A DNA stretch of 64,000 nt from Neodiprion pinetum (taxonomy: Eukaryota; Arthropoda; Insecta; Hymenoptera; Diprionidae). Below are positions 11,401 through 24,223 of the stretch, piece after piece; the stretch's first letter is position 1; each line of letters opens with the position of its first letter. The translations under genes were made by a program, and so were the position numbers. The stretch is from positions 9,736,782-9,800,781 of the forward strand of contig NC_060233.1 in assembly GCF_021155775.2 (NCBI RefSeq). Reading direction: 5' to 3'. The notes below the pieces were generated by a model. It was not told the origin of the DNA, ran no database searches, and worked only from the letters and a program-made list of their open reading frames with translations.

Positions 11401-14400
11401 CCTCAATACCGAGTAAACCATATTTGAGTGTACGAAATGCGTCTTGATGGAAAGACGTTGATAGCTGATGGCTAAAAAAAACAAAAAAACTCACATACAG
11501 AAGGTATAACCGCGTGAACTTGCGCTTCTGTTGCTTTTGTGTAAGCCTAGAAATTTATATAACTAAGGTGAAGAAAGTACGATATAATTTTAAATTGTCG
11601 TTGTTAATATTTCTAGAAATTTAATTAAAACTCTTCTAAATTACGTTGGAATTGTTTCAGATAAAATAAAATATTAACTGGTTTGCGCTGTTTTTCCGAT
11701 AATACGATAGAATGAGCAGAAAAAATCCGATCATTATACAATAAAGATTGATTGAATTTTTTCTCAATATCTGCGAACTGATTTCATATCCCGTATTTTT
11801 TTCCGCATTCGGCATAGTTTAGTCAAAAATTATTTCAACGTCTGTAAAAAACGAAACTTCCCTTAGCAATATTCAATCTCAAAGTTTTCAACGACTGCAT
11901 CGCGGTACCTATAAAAATTTTCACCTCTACACTGAAAAATTATACGTATATCTTCAATAACTTGCAATCAAAAGTTCGGTTCTATAAATTGAACGGTTTC
12001 AACGATGGAAGACTGAATATGTGATGTTCAAAATTCGGATTTTATGCATTATAATTATCATTATAGAATATCTGCAATAGCTGATCGCATAAGGTACGCT
12101 ATTTCAACTCATATAAATATATAATTCACACATTCGAGTGCTTTAGCAAAAAAGGGGATTTTCCCAATTTGGAACCCGCAAAAAAGTTTTGTTTTTTTCT
12201 TAGGTCAAAAGAAAGATTCTGTGATAAGATTCAGGTTCTACGTTACTTGCGGTATCTTTATTTTAACCTAAGCATACATTTTTCGGGTGCGTCAAGTTGA
12301 AAAATCGCAAATTACTTTCTTCCGATATATATATATATATATACGTATATATTACCATTGTAAAAAGACAATAAATCCGATATGCTTCATCTTGAGCAAA
12401 TCCTTTGTGACAAATTTGCGTTAATTATTTTCGCGTATAAGATGTAAACGAAAACTGCTGCAGTTCGTTAGTAGAGTAAAGAAGGGGATGAAAGGGAATA
12501 CGCAATAACTCGCTTTGAGGATTCATTAGGGTGCAGGAGGGTGAAAAACGAGGGCCAAGGTGCCGGGTATATATGTGTACATATTATACGTACATAGAAA
12601 GTTATACAATTCTTTGTTTCATATTAAATTTTCTGATCCGAGTGCCTGGTGCTTGGGATTAACGAGCCCTGTCTTCGCAACAAGAAGTAAATACGAAAAA
12701 TGTGATAACAAGAGAGAAAAGATTACCTCTATTCCTACCGAAGTTGCTTGCGTCTTGGTTCATTCCTGCAGCGTTTTTATCTCCAAATGTAAAGTCATTT
12801 TTATTAAATTTCCACCCAGGCGTTATTTGTTATTACTATTGTTTTTCATTTCTTTTGTTTCGTTAGTTTTTTTGGTTTCTATTTTTTTTTTTTTTTTTGT
12901 TTTTTTTTTTAATACAATATCACGTTCTCATGACGTATCGGGCTTGTTAAATTCGGGCTGTTAACCTCAAGTTTTAATTTAATATATTCGAATACATATT
13001 AAAACAATTTTTTAACTCCTCCTCACATTTTTTTCCCCTCTTCACCTCCCTTCGTTTCCCATTCTTCTCTCCACGTTGGATTCGTTTAATATTATCAAAG
13101 CGTTATTCTCAATTTGGCAGCTTAAATGTACAATTAAACGTTAAAAATTAATTCATCAAGCAGCTGCCTTTCATGTATAAACTGTTTCAATGCAGCCTCG
13201 CCGTCTTAAATCCTGGCTTTAAATTATTTTTTGACAGCCATTAACTACATAATTTATGTAGGTTGAAATTAACAGCCGTCATTAGGCTCGATATTTAATT
13301 ATTATTAAAGAAGGAGTTTTTCATGAACTTTTTTTATAGTATCACAAGGACGTAAGTCCATCCTTACTAATTATTAATTGGTCAGTTTTGCAAGCCATCA
13401 ATCATATTTTCTGTCTTAGTTTCTATCATTTTCCGTCTAATATAAATTATGTAATATTGAATTGTACCTCTTGTCCCAACCTTTTTATATCGAGTATAAA
13501 TTGGTGGAAATTTTTTTTTTTTTTCAGGCCACACATATCTCTTAGTGTATAATAGCGTGTGTTTACGTGAATATTTAAAACTGATTCGCGGAATCTAGCT
13601 AAGTATTCTTGAGGAATCAAGGATAATAAATGTAATTTCCGTCGGTATCTTGATGCGTAATTATCTTTGACAGGTGTGGAAAGAAGTTCGACGACGAACT
13701 GTGTTAAATGAAGTACTAAATCAGAGCAAAATTGAAGTTTGATTAATCCTGAAACTCCGACCGGTTCCTTATACAGCTATAACGCGTATTTCGTATATAC
13801 GTATAATAAAATTTTCCCGTCCTGTCCCGGTTTAGTTTTCCCCCCGCCCCCTGCGAAGTGGCTCTAACTCGGTGAATTAACTTTGTCTGCCGACGAAACC
13901 CTTTTGGTCTCGGGTGAAATATACGCGTTAAACTTGAACCCGCTAAAGTGCGAGATCAGGAGAAAGAAGCAAAAAAAGAAAGAACAAAAGTTGGAACCGG
14001 AGAGAGGAGAGGAAGAAAATTTTTTACCGAGAGTTTCGAGTCGATTCGATTTACACTCCTCTGAGTGAGTTCTATTGTTTATACCAAATTACCGAAACAT
14101 TTTGTACACAACTTTGGCGCAAGTTTTAACCTTCGAATCGCTCGAGAGGATTTTCGTGCTCCACTTTTAAAATTCGAATTTTTATAATGATTCTGGCTCT
14201 GGATCGAGTACAAAAAAAATACTCCAGTCTTATCTCTATCTCGTGAAGTCCTTCGGATTCGTATATAACCTTTTCTTACAATTTGAAAAGTTTACTTTTT
14301 GAATCATACCAAAGTTAAGATGGGTTTCTTTATTACATAGGGTCCATAGGGTTAGTAGGTACGTATACGATACATGTATATACGAATATCTATATACACT

Positions 14401-14964
14401 ATACAATACCTTACACTATAGCGGGCGAGCTCTCCAAGGAGTATCCTTCGCGTTTCGTCCTTTCGGTCGTTGAATTATCAAGTTCGAATGGACGCGAGTT
14501 ATCTGTACGGCCTCCTCGCAGCTACCCGTTAAGCACTTCTTCCATAACTTGAACATGTATCGTCTAAATTATTTACCGATATGTTTCATTAGGTACCCTT
14601 CGGTTTGTCAACTTTCGTCCTTAGCTGCGTACGGTATAAGATATTTCGGCGTTGGTAGCCGACTACCTTCGGAAGAGGCTAATTAATAATTATAGTTGGG
14701 TACCACGTTTCGAAAAAAAAAGAAGAACTCACGGGATGGTAAAAAGTGTTGCGCTTGTTCGGCGAGAGAGAATAAGGTAGATTGAGAGAGAAAGAGAGCT
14801 AAGCAATCATTAATCACCATTAATTATCTACCCAGTATATACATATATCATATATATATATATATTCCTTGTGCAGGTAGACAGGATTTTCTTTTCAGGG
14901 TTAACGGAGCTGAAGAATTAATCGATGATTCATTTATAACGCTAACGACGCTTAGAAGAGACTG
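11401..14964. other. Intergenic, no gene recognised; (TA)n and poly-T tracts
   Basis: Contains a (TA)n run at about 12327-12346, a T-rich stretch at 12880-12912 and another (TA)n at about 14845-14867. The open frame across 12560-12964 is mostly poly-Phe from T-tracts and is not a credible gene. Confidence 0.45.
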
Positions 14965-15220
14965 AAACGTACACTTGGAGACATTGAATCTGAGACAGCT
15001 AATTTTTTATACTAGACAGTTATGTTGGCAACACAGAGAAGTTTACAGCGCCACAGTCGGTCGAGCGCGAAACAAACTCAATCTCAATAAATATAACATA
15101 ACCCATGACCGTCAAATCTAACCTTAGAATACCGCGGGGATAATGACTTATTGGATCGACACGTCAATTTGTTAGGTTAGATTCGACGGTCATGGGTTAT
15201 GTTATGTTTAGTGAGATTAA

Positions 15221-15565
15221 CCCTTTCGGCCCGATCGGTGACTATGATCACCCAACGCCCGACGCTCGCTCTGTCCGATTGGTGACTATAGTCACCCAAC
15301 GCCCGACGCTCGCTCTGTCCGAGCGGTGACCATGGTAACCCAACATTTGACGCTCGTTATGTACGAACGGTGACCGTGGTAACCCAACATTATGTTATAA
15401 TTTTTTAAGCATTTTTTTTACGAGCGACTGCACTCGCTCTGCGTAAGATAGCGTGGTATTGTGTGTCTGACGGGCGCTTGCAGTTGTTCCGCAAGTACGG
15501 ACGCTTGCCGCGACTGCTCGGTCAGCGGGGACGGCGCGACGTAGAATGCGTCCGTAGCGAAAGGG
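15221..15565. mobile_element. TTAA-flanked piggyBac-like non-autonomous element (345 bp)
   Basis: Flanked by TTAA at 15217-15220 and 15566-15569. Terminal inverted repeat CCCTTTCG / CGAAAGGG. A TTAA duplication with CCC ends is the hallmark of piggyBac-type elements. It is much richer in G+C than its surroundings and holds a 44 bp tandem array at its left end. It encodes no transposase. Confidence 0.8.
15231..15392 (+). repeat. 44 bp tandem repeat, about 3.7 units, each with a dyad
   Basis: Units start at 15231, 15275, 15319 and 15363 (partial). Each contains GGTGAC-NNNN-GTNACC: GGTGACTATGATCACC, GGTGACTATAGTCACC (perfect palindrome), GGTGACCATGGTAACC and GGTGACCGTGGTAACC. Units 1 and 2 are nearly identical, while units 3 and 4 have drifted. 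Confidence 0.85.
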
Positions 15566-15682
15566 TTAAGTTAGTTTCGCGCTCGGCCGATTATGGCGCT
15601 GTAAGTTTCTCGGTGTTGCCAACATAACTGTCTAGTGTAAAAAATTAGCCGTCTCAGATTCATTGTCCCCACGTGTACGTTT

Positions 15683-16865
15683 AGAACCTTGTTATCAATT
15701 TTTCAACAGGGAACATTCGATACATGAAGTTCACAAATTGTTTAAGATAGTCGAGTAGCAGTTCCTCTCCTTCTGCGCACCGTATATAAACGATACAGCG
15801 TAGAAGAGGACTCAATAAAACTGTTGCAATGAAACTGCAGTATGGTCGTAAAACTCGATTGAGACACTTGCGCCGCAGTGCAGAAAAGACACCGAGGTTC
15901 GTCCCTTCGAAGTGCGGTGCAGGCCTGCTATACCTGTGTTATACTTCGGTAATGGGGGCTCTGCACAAGGACGAGGAGCGGGGAAGAGAGCGAACCGATA
16001 TCGGTAATAAATGAAATCATGGTACATACCCTCCGGTTTTCCGCCGTGGCGAAACTTCCGCGTTGGACATCGAGACAATTTAACGGGACGTTTTGTCGGT
16101 CGTTTTTTACGGGGCTGCAGAGACGGCTTACACAGCGATGCCTTCCTGAATCACAGGGCAAGTCGGCTTTGAGTCACCGACACTGATCCGGGGGATGCCT
16201 GGAGCTGCGTTTCACGGTGGAATTTCAGGAAATTCTCGAACCTTCTTCTCTCTCTCTCTCTCTGTCTTTCTCTCTTCGTATCGAGGACACTTTACAGGGT
16301 TGATATTTCTCTACGTTCAAACCACTCGTTAGTACGCTCCTGGCGAACCTTTTTTTGCCATGGAAGGATTGTAAGAAGCTTGCAACCGAGCACAAAGGAC
16401 TCTTCAAAGGAGTCCGAAAGCTCCGCTCTTCCGCTACCGAGATACCGATGGGTCGCAAATGTTCATTCCAATTCTATTACGGACTGTTCAGAGTAAAACA
16501 GTAAGTTAATTTCTGTGTGCACTGTACGAAATAGTCTAGTCACTCTAGGAAAATCTGTCGCTTTTTTCAAAACGCGTTCGAAACTGAATCTGCCTGACAA
16601 ATTTATCATAATTTTGGTAGATTATGCTCAGTGGAGCTTGGAACGGGATTGTATCCATGCAGCGCGATTAATCGGTTCGGAAATGAGGGTATAATTAAGC
16701 CCCAAATGTTCAAATAGGCTTAAAATAAAAAAACACAAGACTTAGGTTTATTGTGGAATCTCTGGAAATTATTGTTCGATGGTGAATTCCTCGTCGTTAT
16801 AAGACTTATAAATTTGGTATCGATGATGATAAAAATTGAAGAGAATCAATTAGCCACTCGATACG
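15683..16865. other. Intergenic, no gene recognised
   Basis: Contains a (TC)n microsatellite at about 16245-16263. Frames here are short and motif-free. Confidence 0.45.
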
Positions 16866-16942
16866 CACGTAAGTATCCTAGGCAGGTTCTGGATACAGAT
16901 TCGCATACCGACACTTACCGACACTTAGCCAAGATGCAAACC
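16866..16942. repeat. Partial copy of the 24.1 kb inverted-repeat element
   Basis: Shares GTTCTGGATACAGATTC and ACCGACACTTACCGACA-like sequence with the left arm at 24078-24135, and a GTAAGTATC...GGCAGG block with the right arm at 24190-24207. Only one arm is clearly present. Confidence 0.55.
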
Positions 16943-19550
16943 TAATTTCCAGAATGTTTGATGATGGGGGAATACTTACATATCGACGGAATTAAAACGC
17001 GAATAAAATCGTTTCCGCACAGCAATATCCTGCTTGGTACGGAATTAGTAATACCGGGGATCTTTGATATCTCTAAGTTCACAGTACATACCAATCAATA
17101 ACTGTGTTATAACTGTTTGACGTTAATCGACAAAGTTACACGGTCTCTGCTAATTTGAGCAGAGTTGCAGCAGGACCAAGAGAGTCTACCAAATCTCGAA
17201 AACCGAGTACAAGCCAAGCAATGCACGCTGCAGGATCAGTAGGTGACTAAAACGCGTAAATTATCCATAATACGAGCCGAATCTAGTAGACTGCAAAGTG
17301 GCAGATCCTCTTCACTTCTAATCTCAAGCGATTGGGGCTAAAGCCGGTGATAATCGTATTTTTAATCATCCAGATATGATTCCGTAGACGACGGTGAAAA
17401 TTGGGGCAATTTGTAGCGTTGATTCGTCGCCGCCTTCCGGGAGCGCGATATTTTACCCCGGAAGATCCCACTCGAGTGCACTTTCAAACTGTGGTCATAA
17501 TCTTGAACTGCCAGTACCTCTCTTATCTGCGTCTTTTCCAAGTATCTGTTTCTCCTGGATCAGAGAGCACGGTGAGGATACTTTTCATTGAAACGATCCG
17601 AGCGTCAGAGGAAATTCCTTCGTTTACGACGTCTCTTTTATATTCCACCCCTCGGTGCCGACTGTGGACAGAAATTAGGTGCAATTCATTAGTCGATAGA
17701 GTTTCATGATAAGGAATTCAGAAATGTCGAGCTTATTGTTTCAAATGCGCAGATGACGAAAAAAATTTTTGCCTACCACAGTTCTTATACTTATCCATTC
17801 GCGGGAATTACACGAAAAGAGAGAAGATTGAAGAGGAATTTTTGAAGGGGGGTGAAGGTAAAAGTTTTTTCAACCTGGAACAGCGGGCCGTAGAGATGAT
17901 CGGAAACGTGGAGCGTTAATCTTTCTGACATAGAATAAACTACGCGTGAAAATAACGTTGACACGCAGCAGTATCAAGAAAATCAATTATGTAGCGAGTG
18001 TAAGCTGTTTTCTACGCAAAGCCACCAGATCGTTCGTAAACGGCGAACCGTTTGCTCTCTATAAACAAGATCCTTCCGATTGGCGGAGATTGCAGGCGGC
18101 GATAAAGGATATATAGGCAATAAAATATACGCCTATTAACGAAATTGGTTTTTGACGACGGAGAGTGTCGTTAACTTTCGGGAGCAATTGGCATTCGAGA
18201 TGAAAATAACAACGCGATCTCTCATCGTTTTCGTGCCGTATGGCATACATCCCTTACATTTTTTTTTTATTATTCATTTTCTTCTGTCTGGGCGAAATAG
18301 GAGTCAATCTGGAATCGGTGTAATTCAGATCGATATCCCACGAATCACTCGGTCCGGGGCTGATTGTCTGATATTGAAATTCAACGAAGATGCCGGAATA
18401 AATAATTGCGAGGCACGTCAAGGCTCATCGGACAAAAAGAAGTCCCCAATTCCGCGCCGTCTACTATTATGATTCAAATTGGAGTCTCCGATGGTCCTCT
18501 ACAATTTGGCAATTAGCATTCATCGCGGGTTCAACGACAAAACGCGCCAATTCAACGTCCTCTCGTTTTAGAGAAAATAAAAATAAATCAACCCGAACTA
18601 ATCACACAATTTTTTTCATCCCTCCCCCCCCCCCCCTCCCCCCACAGCAGCTGGTACGTGTTTCTCGAATTTGGTTCACCCTAATCAACGACTATTGATT
18701 AGACTCGTTGCAGAGCGGTGCAATTCGAGATCAAAATATCATTTAGCGGGCAAGAAGTTGCGGAGAATCAGATTCCGCTTAGGCTGGAGAGGGTGGCATA
18801 GAGGTGGCACGAGAGGGTGGCATAAAAAAAAACCGAAGCATGCAAGGCTGTGGCGAAATTTGCATCCTTTATAAACGTACCATTGTGTACCGGTTCGAGT
18901 TGGGTTCATAATTCACGTGGTATAAGATATCCGAGAAGGTGTGTCCTGCCGTTTTTCCTAAGCACTTTGGTATCCATTAGTTCAGGGGAGTTGTATAAAG
19001 AACTTGAAATTCAATTCGGGTAGTAAATGGCATAAATTTAACGAGTCGTTGGCCAGAGTAGGGCAGTGAGCGTGAGAAGGATGGAATAATAATCGACTGT
19101 CCTGGACGAAGAGAGGGAGAGAGAGATAAAGAGAGAAATGTGCCAACGCAATTTCCCATTGGTTCTTCATCTACGATGAAATTAGCGTTGGTGGCGGGCG
19201 GGTTTCAGTGACACCGCAATAATTGACTCGGTCATTTTCCCCACCTGCAGAGTTGGGCACAAGTCGTGAATCGTCCTACGACATCTTGGCAATTGTGGCT
19301 GTGGTACCTGCCGGATTTGGTTTCGTCCTCGTTTACATCCCGCAACAGCAGCTCCCAGATGCAGTTCCACACGGTCTCGGCTCAGCTCCTGACTTCGTGG
19401 ACCAAATGTCCCCCGGGTAACTTCGAACTAATAGAAGTTATCCACTCAAGTGGCCGTGCGACATCCCACCAGGATTCACTTGATTGCTTGTTGCCTCCGA
19501 TGAATTATACATACCTACACCATGCTATGTACGTACGTGCCTGTATACCA
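16943..19550. other. Intergenic, no gene recognised
   Basis: Contains a C-rich run at 18620-18643, a 24 bp imperfect duplication of a GAGAGGGTGGCATA-type segment at 18787-18826, and a GA-rich stretch near 19110-19135. No protein family recognised. Confidence 0.45.
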
Positions 19551-20245
19551 GGGTGGTCCGTGCAGAGGTCATTTTTGAATTTCGACTAGCTCACCCTAAA
19601 AATCGGTTTCAAGTAATTCGAAAAAGATTCCCTAATTCTTACAGATTTTTATCCCAACTCTAACCCGTGCTCACAAGAATGTGGTTTCTCCATTGAACCC
19701 TTTCTGGGGCACATTAAATCTACCGAATGGATTTCGATGAAATTTGGTATAGGCGCACTTCTCAGGCCGCTGATTACGAATCTGAACTCAAAATTTGACA
19801 ATTCAAAATTTCGGGTCCAATACGGTGGACAAAAATTCAAAAAATCATTCGATTTTGGTGAAACTCGGTACTCGAGAGGTTTTCAGGACGCTGATTACGA
19901 CTCTGAAGTAGAAACTACAAAATTTTAAATGGTGGATCCAATATGGCAACATCAAGTGACTCGGGATCGCGGTCCACCATATTGGATCTGTCATTTTTAA
20001 TTTTGAAATTTAGGGGTCGGATTCGTAATCAACGGCCAAATGAACCCCCTTAAACCAAATTTTATCTAAATCCGTTCTGTGGATTCAATATGTCCCTGAA
20101 TGGGTTAAATAGGGAAATCCATCCTCTTGCGGGCACGGGTTGAGGTGGAAATCTGAAAAAATTAGGGAATTATTTTTAAATTACTTGAAGCTGATTTGGG
20201 GGGTGAGCCAATCAAAATTAAAATTGAATTCTGCAAGGACCACCC
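19551..20245. mobile_element. Large foldback element with GGGTGGTCC ends (695 bp)
   Basis: Left end GGGTGGTCCGTGCAGA (19551) and right end CTGCAAGGACCACCC (to 20245) are inverted. The arms pair for about 280 bp, with matching blocks GATTCCCTAATT, CCCGTGC, GCTGATTACGAATCTGAA / GTTGATTACGAATCCGA and ATATGGTGGAC. The arms look roughly three-quarters identical by eye, so the copy is old. The centre holds a second unit of the CTGATTACGA module (19889). No open frame. Confidence 0.75.
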
Positions 20246-23200
20246 TACTCTACATCCATGGATAAACTCCAAGGTTTCAAGTGTGACATTTAATTCCCCA
20301 AACTCTAACCGAGATTTCGTAAAACTTGTTCGTACATGGATTCTATGCAAACCGGATTCATGCGCATGGTGGCTTAAGCATAAATGGGTCTCGTAGTCTG
20401 AATCGAAAGTTAGGAAAAGAGAAACAACTGTTTAGAAAATTTCTAGTAACATGATTTGCACCAATGGTGGTGAAGACGAATAAAACAATAACCTTATTAT
20501 GCGAGACAAATCGAACTTGATCAACAATTTTAGAAAAGCTTTAATAATTGAAATGTTGAAGTATATGATATATTTGGCGTTCTTTTTTTATTCGAGTCTA
20601 AATGATCCCGATCACCATAGAGATTTTCAGAGATTGTTTGACAGGAAATCTTACAACTAGGAGCAGATCAATTTTTTTGGAATCTGGTTAGCGAGCAGAT
20701 GTTTACAAACCTATAGTTTCATACCTTCTGCGAAATGCTACGTCATGAAAAAGAAAAACGGAGAATAGGTGGGTACAAGAAGTTGTACAAAGACACCCAC
20801 CCTTGAAGAAATGCTTCCGCAATTTAAACCTCGAATCCTTGTGACTATAATCTGCAGCTCATGAACTTGGACGCGTTTGTCAACATGAAAGAAATTTGTT
20901 TTTCCTTGAATATCGTTGAGAATTTAATTTACGGCTACAATCGTGTAAATCGGCAGCAAGGAATGCGAATTGAAGATAGCATCGATACGCCCACAGTGAT
21001 CACTTCGGTATTTTTTAATCTCTGCCGAACCGAAGCCAATAAATTACAATCTTAATCGAATCGAACTGCCTGAAGCTTCAGGGTGAAGCCGAATTCTTCG
21101 TACCGAAATACGATTGCGTTTCGTCTTAAAATTCATATCTCACCGCGCAATGACGATGATGAAATAATGATGGAATGCATTAAATCGCGTGACTGTTTTT
21201 AGGAACAGGATATTTCGTCCCTCGAGAAAAATTACTCTACATTTGGTGAAAAAGCGGGCCGCAGACATTTGATACCGCGCATTGAATAAAATATGGGCGT
21301 ATTATATAACTCAAGAATTTCCCTCTCGAATGTTCATTAATCAAATCGCGGAGCTCGGCTAACGTGGAAAAGGATTCCGCGTTCAATGCGTTCTGGCTGT
21401 AACGGGCGAGCTTACTTCCCTTGTCGGGAGAAAATTGTCGGATGAATTATTAACAGTCGGTCAAAAGAATTACAAATTTCGGAAAACTGTTATTTCGGAT
21501 TTGCGTAGAATTTATCAACACAGAAACTTATCGCAAAAGCTGCATAAAAGATGATAAAAACTTAGTTGGATTGTTAAGAGCTAATTCAACCTTGCAATTT
21601 TATTTTACCATTTTTTTTTTTTTTTTTTTCACTGGCTCAAGTGCAGAGTTTCTCAATTATTTAAAAATTATAACCAACTGTCTGGATATGAGGGAAAATT
21701 TTGTAAATGGTCCAAAACGTTGATTTCAATTTCTCGAGCGTGATCAAAGTCTCGATGCTGATTTGCAGATAATTTGAGAGCGAGCTTCTAATGCTCGCTC
21801 TTTAAATGCATTTTTATCAAATCTACGTTTTTCAAAGCGAGTGACGTACTAGCGTCTTCAATTTTTAACCGACCAACTCTAAATTTTATCTGTAGCTTTG
21901 TAATGACATTTTCTAGTGAATTACGTACGATTTATTCGATTGATTGAAATTGAACGATTTTATGATCGATTTGTGACCAAAAAACTTTTTCGTTCAAATT
22001 GACGCGATTTTTGTAATCATTAATATTCCTTAAAAATTCTACACACTTTACTAGATTTTGTTATCTTCTCAAAAAATTTTTCTCGTTTTTCAATCAAGCT
22101 TGAAAATCGTGACCTGCAGAAGGTCACCCATGGAGGTCATTCACAAAAATGGAGTTTCCTTTCATCAGCCAATCCGCCGTCATTTTGTTTTAAAATAATT
22201 GAAAAAGAAGAAAAAATTCCCTCACTACGAGACTTATTTAACACGTATGAAAAACAGAGTTGAAAAATTTCAATAAATTTTGAATATCTTGAATAATTCG
22301 GAGCAAATGACCCTTGAGATTTCGTGTGCACAATGTAGTATTACCCACCCTTTAAGCTTTCAAATTTGTACCTTCGAATATCCAACTCCAACTGAAATCC
22401 TGAACGCAGTGTCTTGTCAGATATTCTTTGAAGACGGTGCTACGTTTCTTTTCTATCTTTCCTTCTCTCGATGTTTCATACATTTATACAATAAACCTCA
22501 TATACGAGACGGGAGTGATATAGCGTGGCGTCTATTAGGAGGCGGTGCAGTTTCAAGTAGCCAATTCAATAGAGCCTTGGTAGCGGGAGAGCGGCGCCCC
22601 CTTGAATCTCATGTTTGGAAATGGTTATATTATATTTACTCTGCAACCCGTGTGTGATGTCGCTTCACAGGTAAGAGGTATGTATGTATGTATATATATA
22701 TATATTGTATGTACCCTTGGGGATAGGCGTAAATCCCGACGTTCCTATCTCGGTGGCTATCTATTGCGGAGGCTGGGCGATATCTGCCTCTGGAAAACCA
22801 ATTCGGTCGCATAGGAAAGCTTATGCTTATTAGACCGCGACACTTTCTCGCTGAGCCTTGAATTTCGCGCCGAAAGTCCCCCGAGTCGAGGAGAGATAAT
22901 GGGACGGATTGAACTTTCTCAAAATCTCATATCAGAAATTGGGGATAAAGAAAATCTGCAGTCAAGGTGGGATCATTGTTTCTTTAACAAACTGAAGTAA
23001 CGTTAATTGCGTAGAGGAGAGAAAGAAACGTTGAGGTAATCCGAAATGTGAACAGAGTTTCGGCAGATTTTGAAAAAATTAACGATTGTTGTAGCGAAGC
23101 AAAACTAATTTTTTCAAATCTTCGAGTCTTATCGCTGGTGTGTGATTTAAAATTTCAGAATCATTAGTTGTGTTTTATTTAAACTTGATCAATTTTTTTT

Positions 23201-24077
23201 TTTACCGCGATATTTTTCCATTCCTGATCATTCCTAAGCGATGATGCAGATTTCATTTCTAAAAGCTTTAAACCACGCGAACATTTTGTAAGATATAAAT
23301 TTCGGGTTCTCAGATTGGATAAATTGACTCTACTAACTAAGATGGCATCTGCTCGGAAGTGAAAAGAAGCTCTTTGTTACAAGATATCAGGTTTTTTATA
23401 AGAGTGATGAAAGTTCGGCATTCCCAGGTTCAGCAAAGTCGAAAACTTTACTGTATATATCAGCAGGTACAATGCCTACCATGATCATAAGTTTGAAATT
23501 GAGAATCTGAAATGATAGAATAGAATTAAAGTAACTTTGCCCTTCTCTGAATTCACTTATGTCGTGCATTTATAAACGCCGATAGAAACTTGCCAGACGA
23601 TTATTCAAACAACAGCAACGTTCAACGTCCTGAAATTATATAGATATGACATCTTTTGTTCCAGAATATTTGAACGGTGACTTGAATTTGCTGCGTTTTC
23701 TTTTACCTCCGTGGACTTGCTTGGTACAGCATTATATGACGAAGCGGTTTACTCGTGTATAACATTAATTACCAGAACGTTCTCCATTTGCGAACGCCGA
23801 AAAGATCTTGTACTCCACGGACTCAACTCTCAAGTTTGTTCTCGGCACAGGCTGACTTCGGGATATTGCTCTCTTTTTCAGCGACGCTTTTCGTCTCCCA
23901 ACCCTCTCATAAAACCGAGTAGGCGGGACATATTCGATTGATTGACCACATTCGGATACAGCATCAAAATCGAAACAAACGGATTTTTGTTTTTCTTTCG
24001 TTTGGCTCGAGTCGTCCGTTAAATGGTGTTTTTGACCAAAATTACCGTAGAGAGTTCACATCCGTCTGAGTATGAGA
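20246..24077. other. Intergenic, no gene recognised
   Basis: Contains a short perfect hairpin (21777-21801), poly-T near 21610-21630, and a (TA)n at about 22694-22705. Apparent frames lack conserved motifs. Confidence 0.45.
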
Positions 24078-24223
24078 GTTCTGGATACAGATTCCTACTA
24101 CTGACACTTATCGATATCATACCTAGACTCAAACCCTCGTCCGCGATGACGTCACAGCAGAGAAGGATTCGAGTCTGGGTTAGATGTCGGTAAGTATCGG
24201 CAGTAGGAATTTGTGTCCAAAAC
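24078..24223. mobile_element. Small inverted-repeat element (146 bp) with a CRE palindrome in its loop
   Basis: Left arm GTTCTGGATACAGATTCCTAC and right arm GTAGGAATTTGTGTCCAAAAC are inverted complements with few mismatches. Pairing continues inward through CTGACACTTATCGATATCATACC / GGTTAGATGTCGGTAAGTATCGG-type sequence to GACTC/GAGTC. The unpaired centre carries TGACGTCA at 24147-24154. A partial relative lies at 16866-16942. Confidence 0.7.

Larger units (their letters stand above)
14965..15682. mobile_element. Foldback DNA element interrupted by a nested TTAA element
   Basis: Outer inverted arms start AAACGTACAC at 14965 and end GTGTACGTTT at 15682. Arms match over about 110 bp (for example TGGCAACAC, GACAGTTATGTTGGCAACA, GCGCGAAAC). 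An inner inverted pair (15078-15126 with 15171-15217) shares ATAACATAACCCATGACCGTC. Without the insert at 15221-15565 the two arms pair continuously for about 160 bp with a loop of about 44 bp. No coding capacity. The target duplication is not clear. Confidence 0.85.

Noticed and set aside
12560..12964. 134-codon plus-strand frame
   Set aside because: Largely poly-Phe/Leu from T-tracts; no homology or gene context seen.
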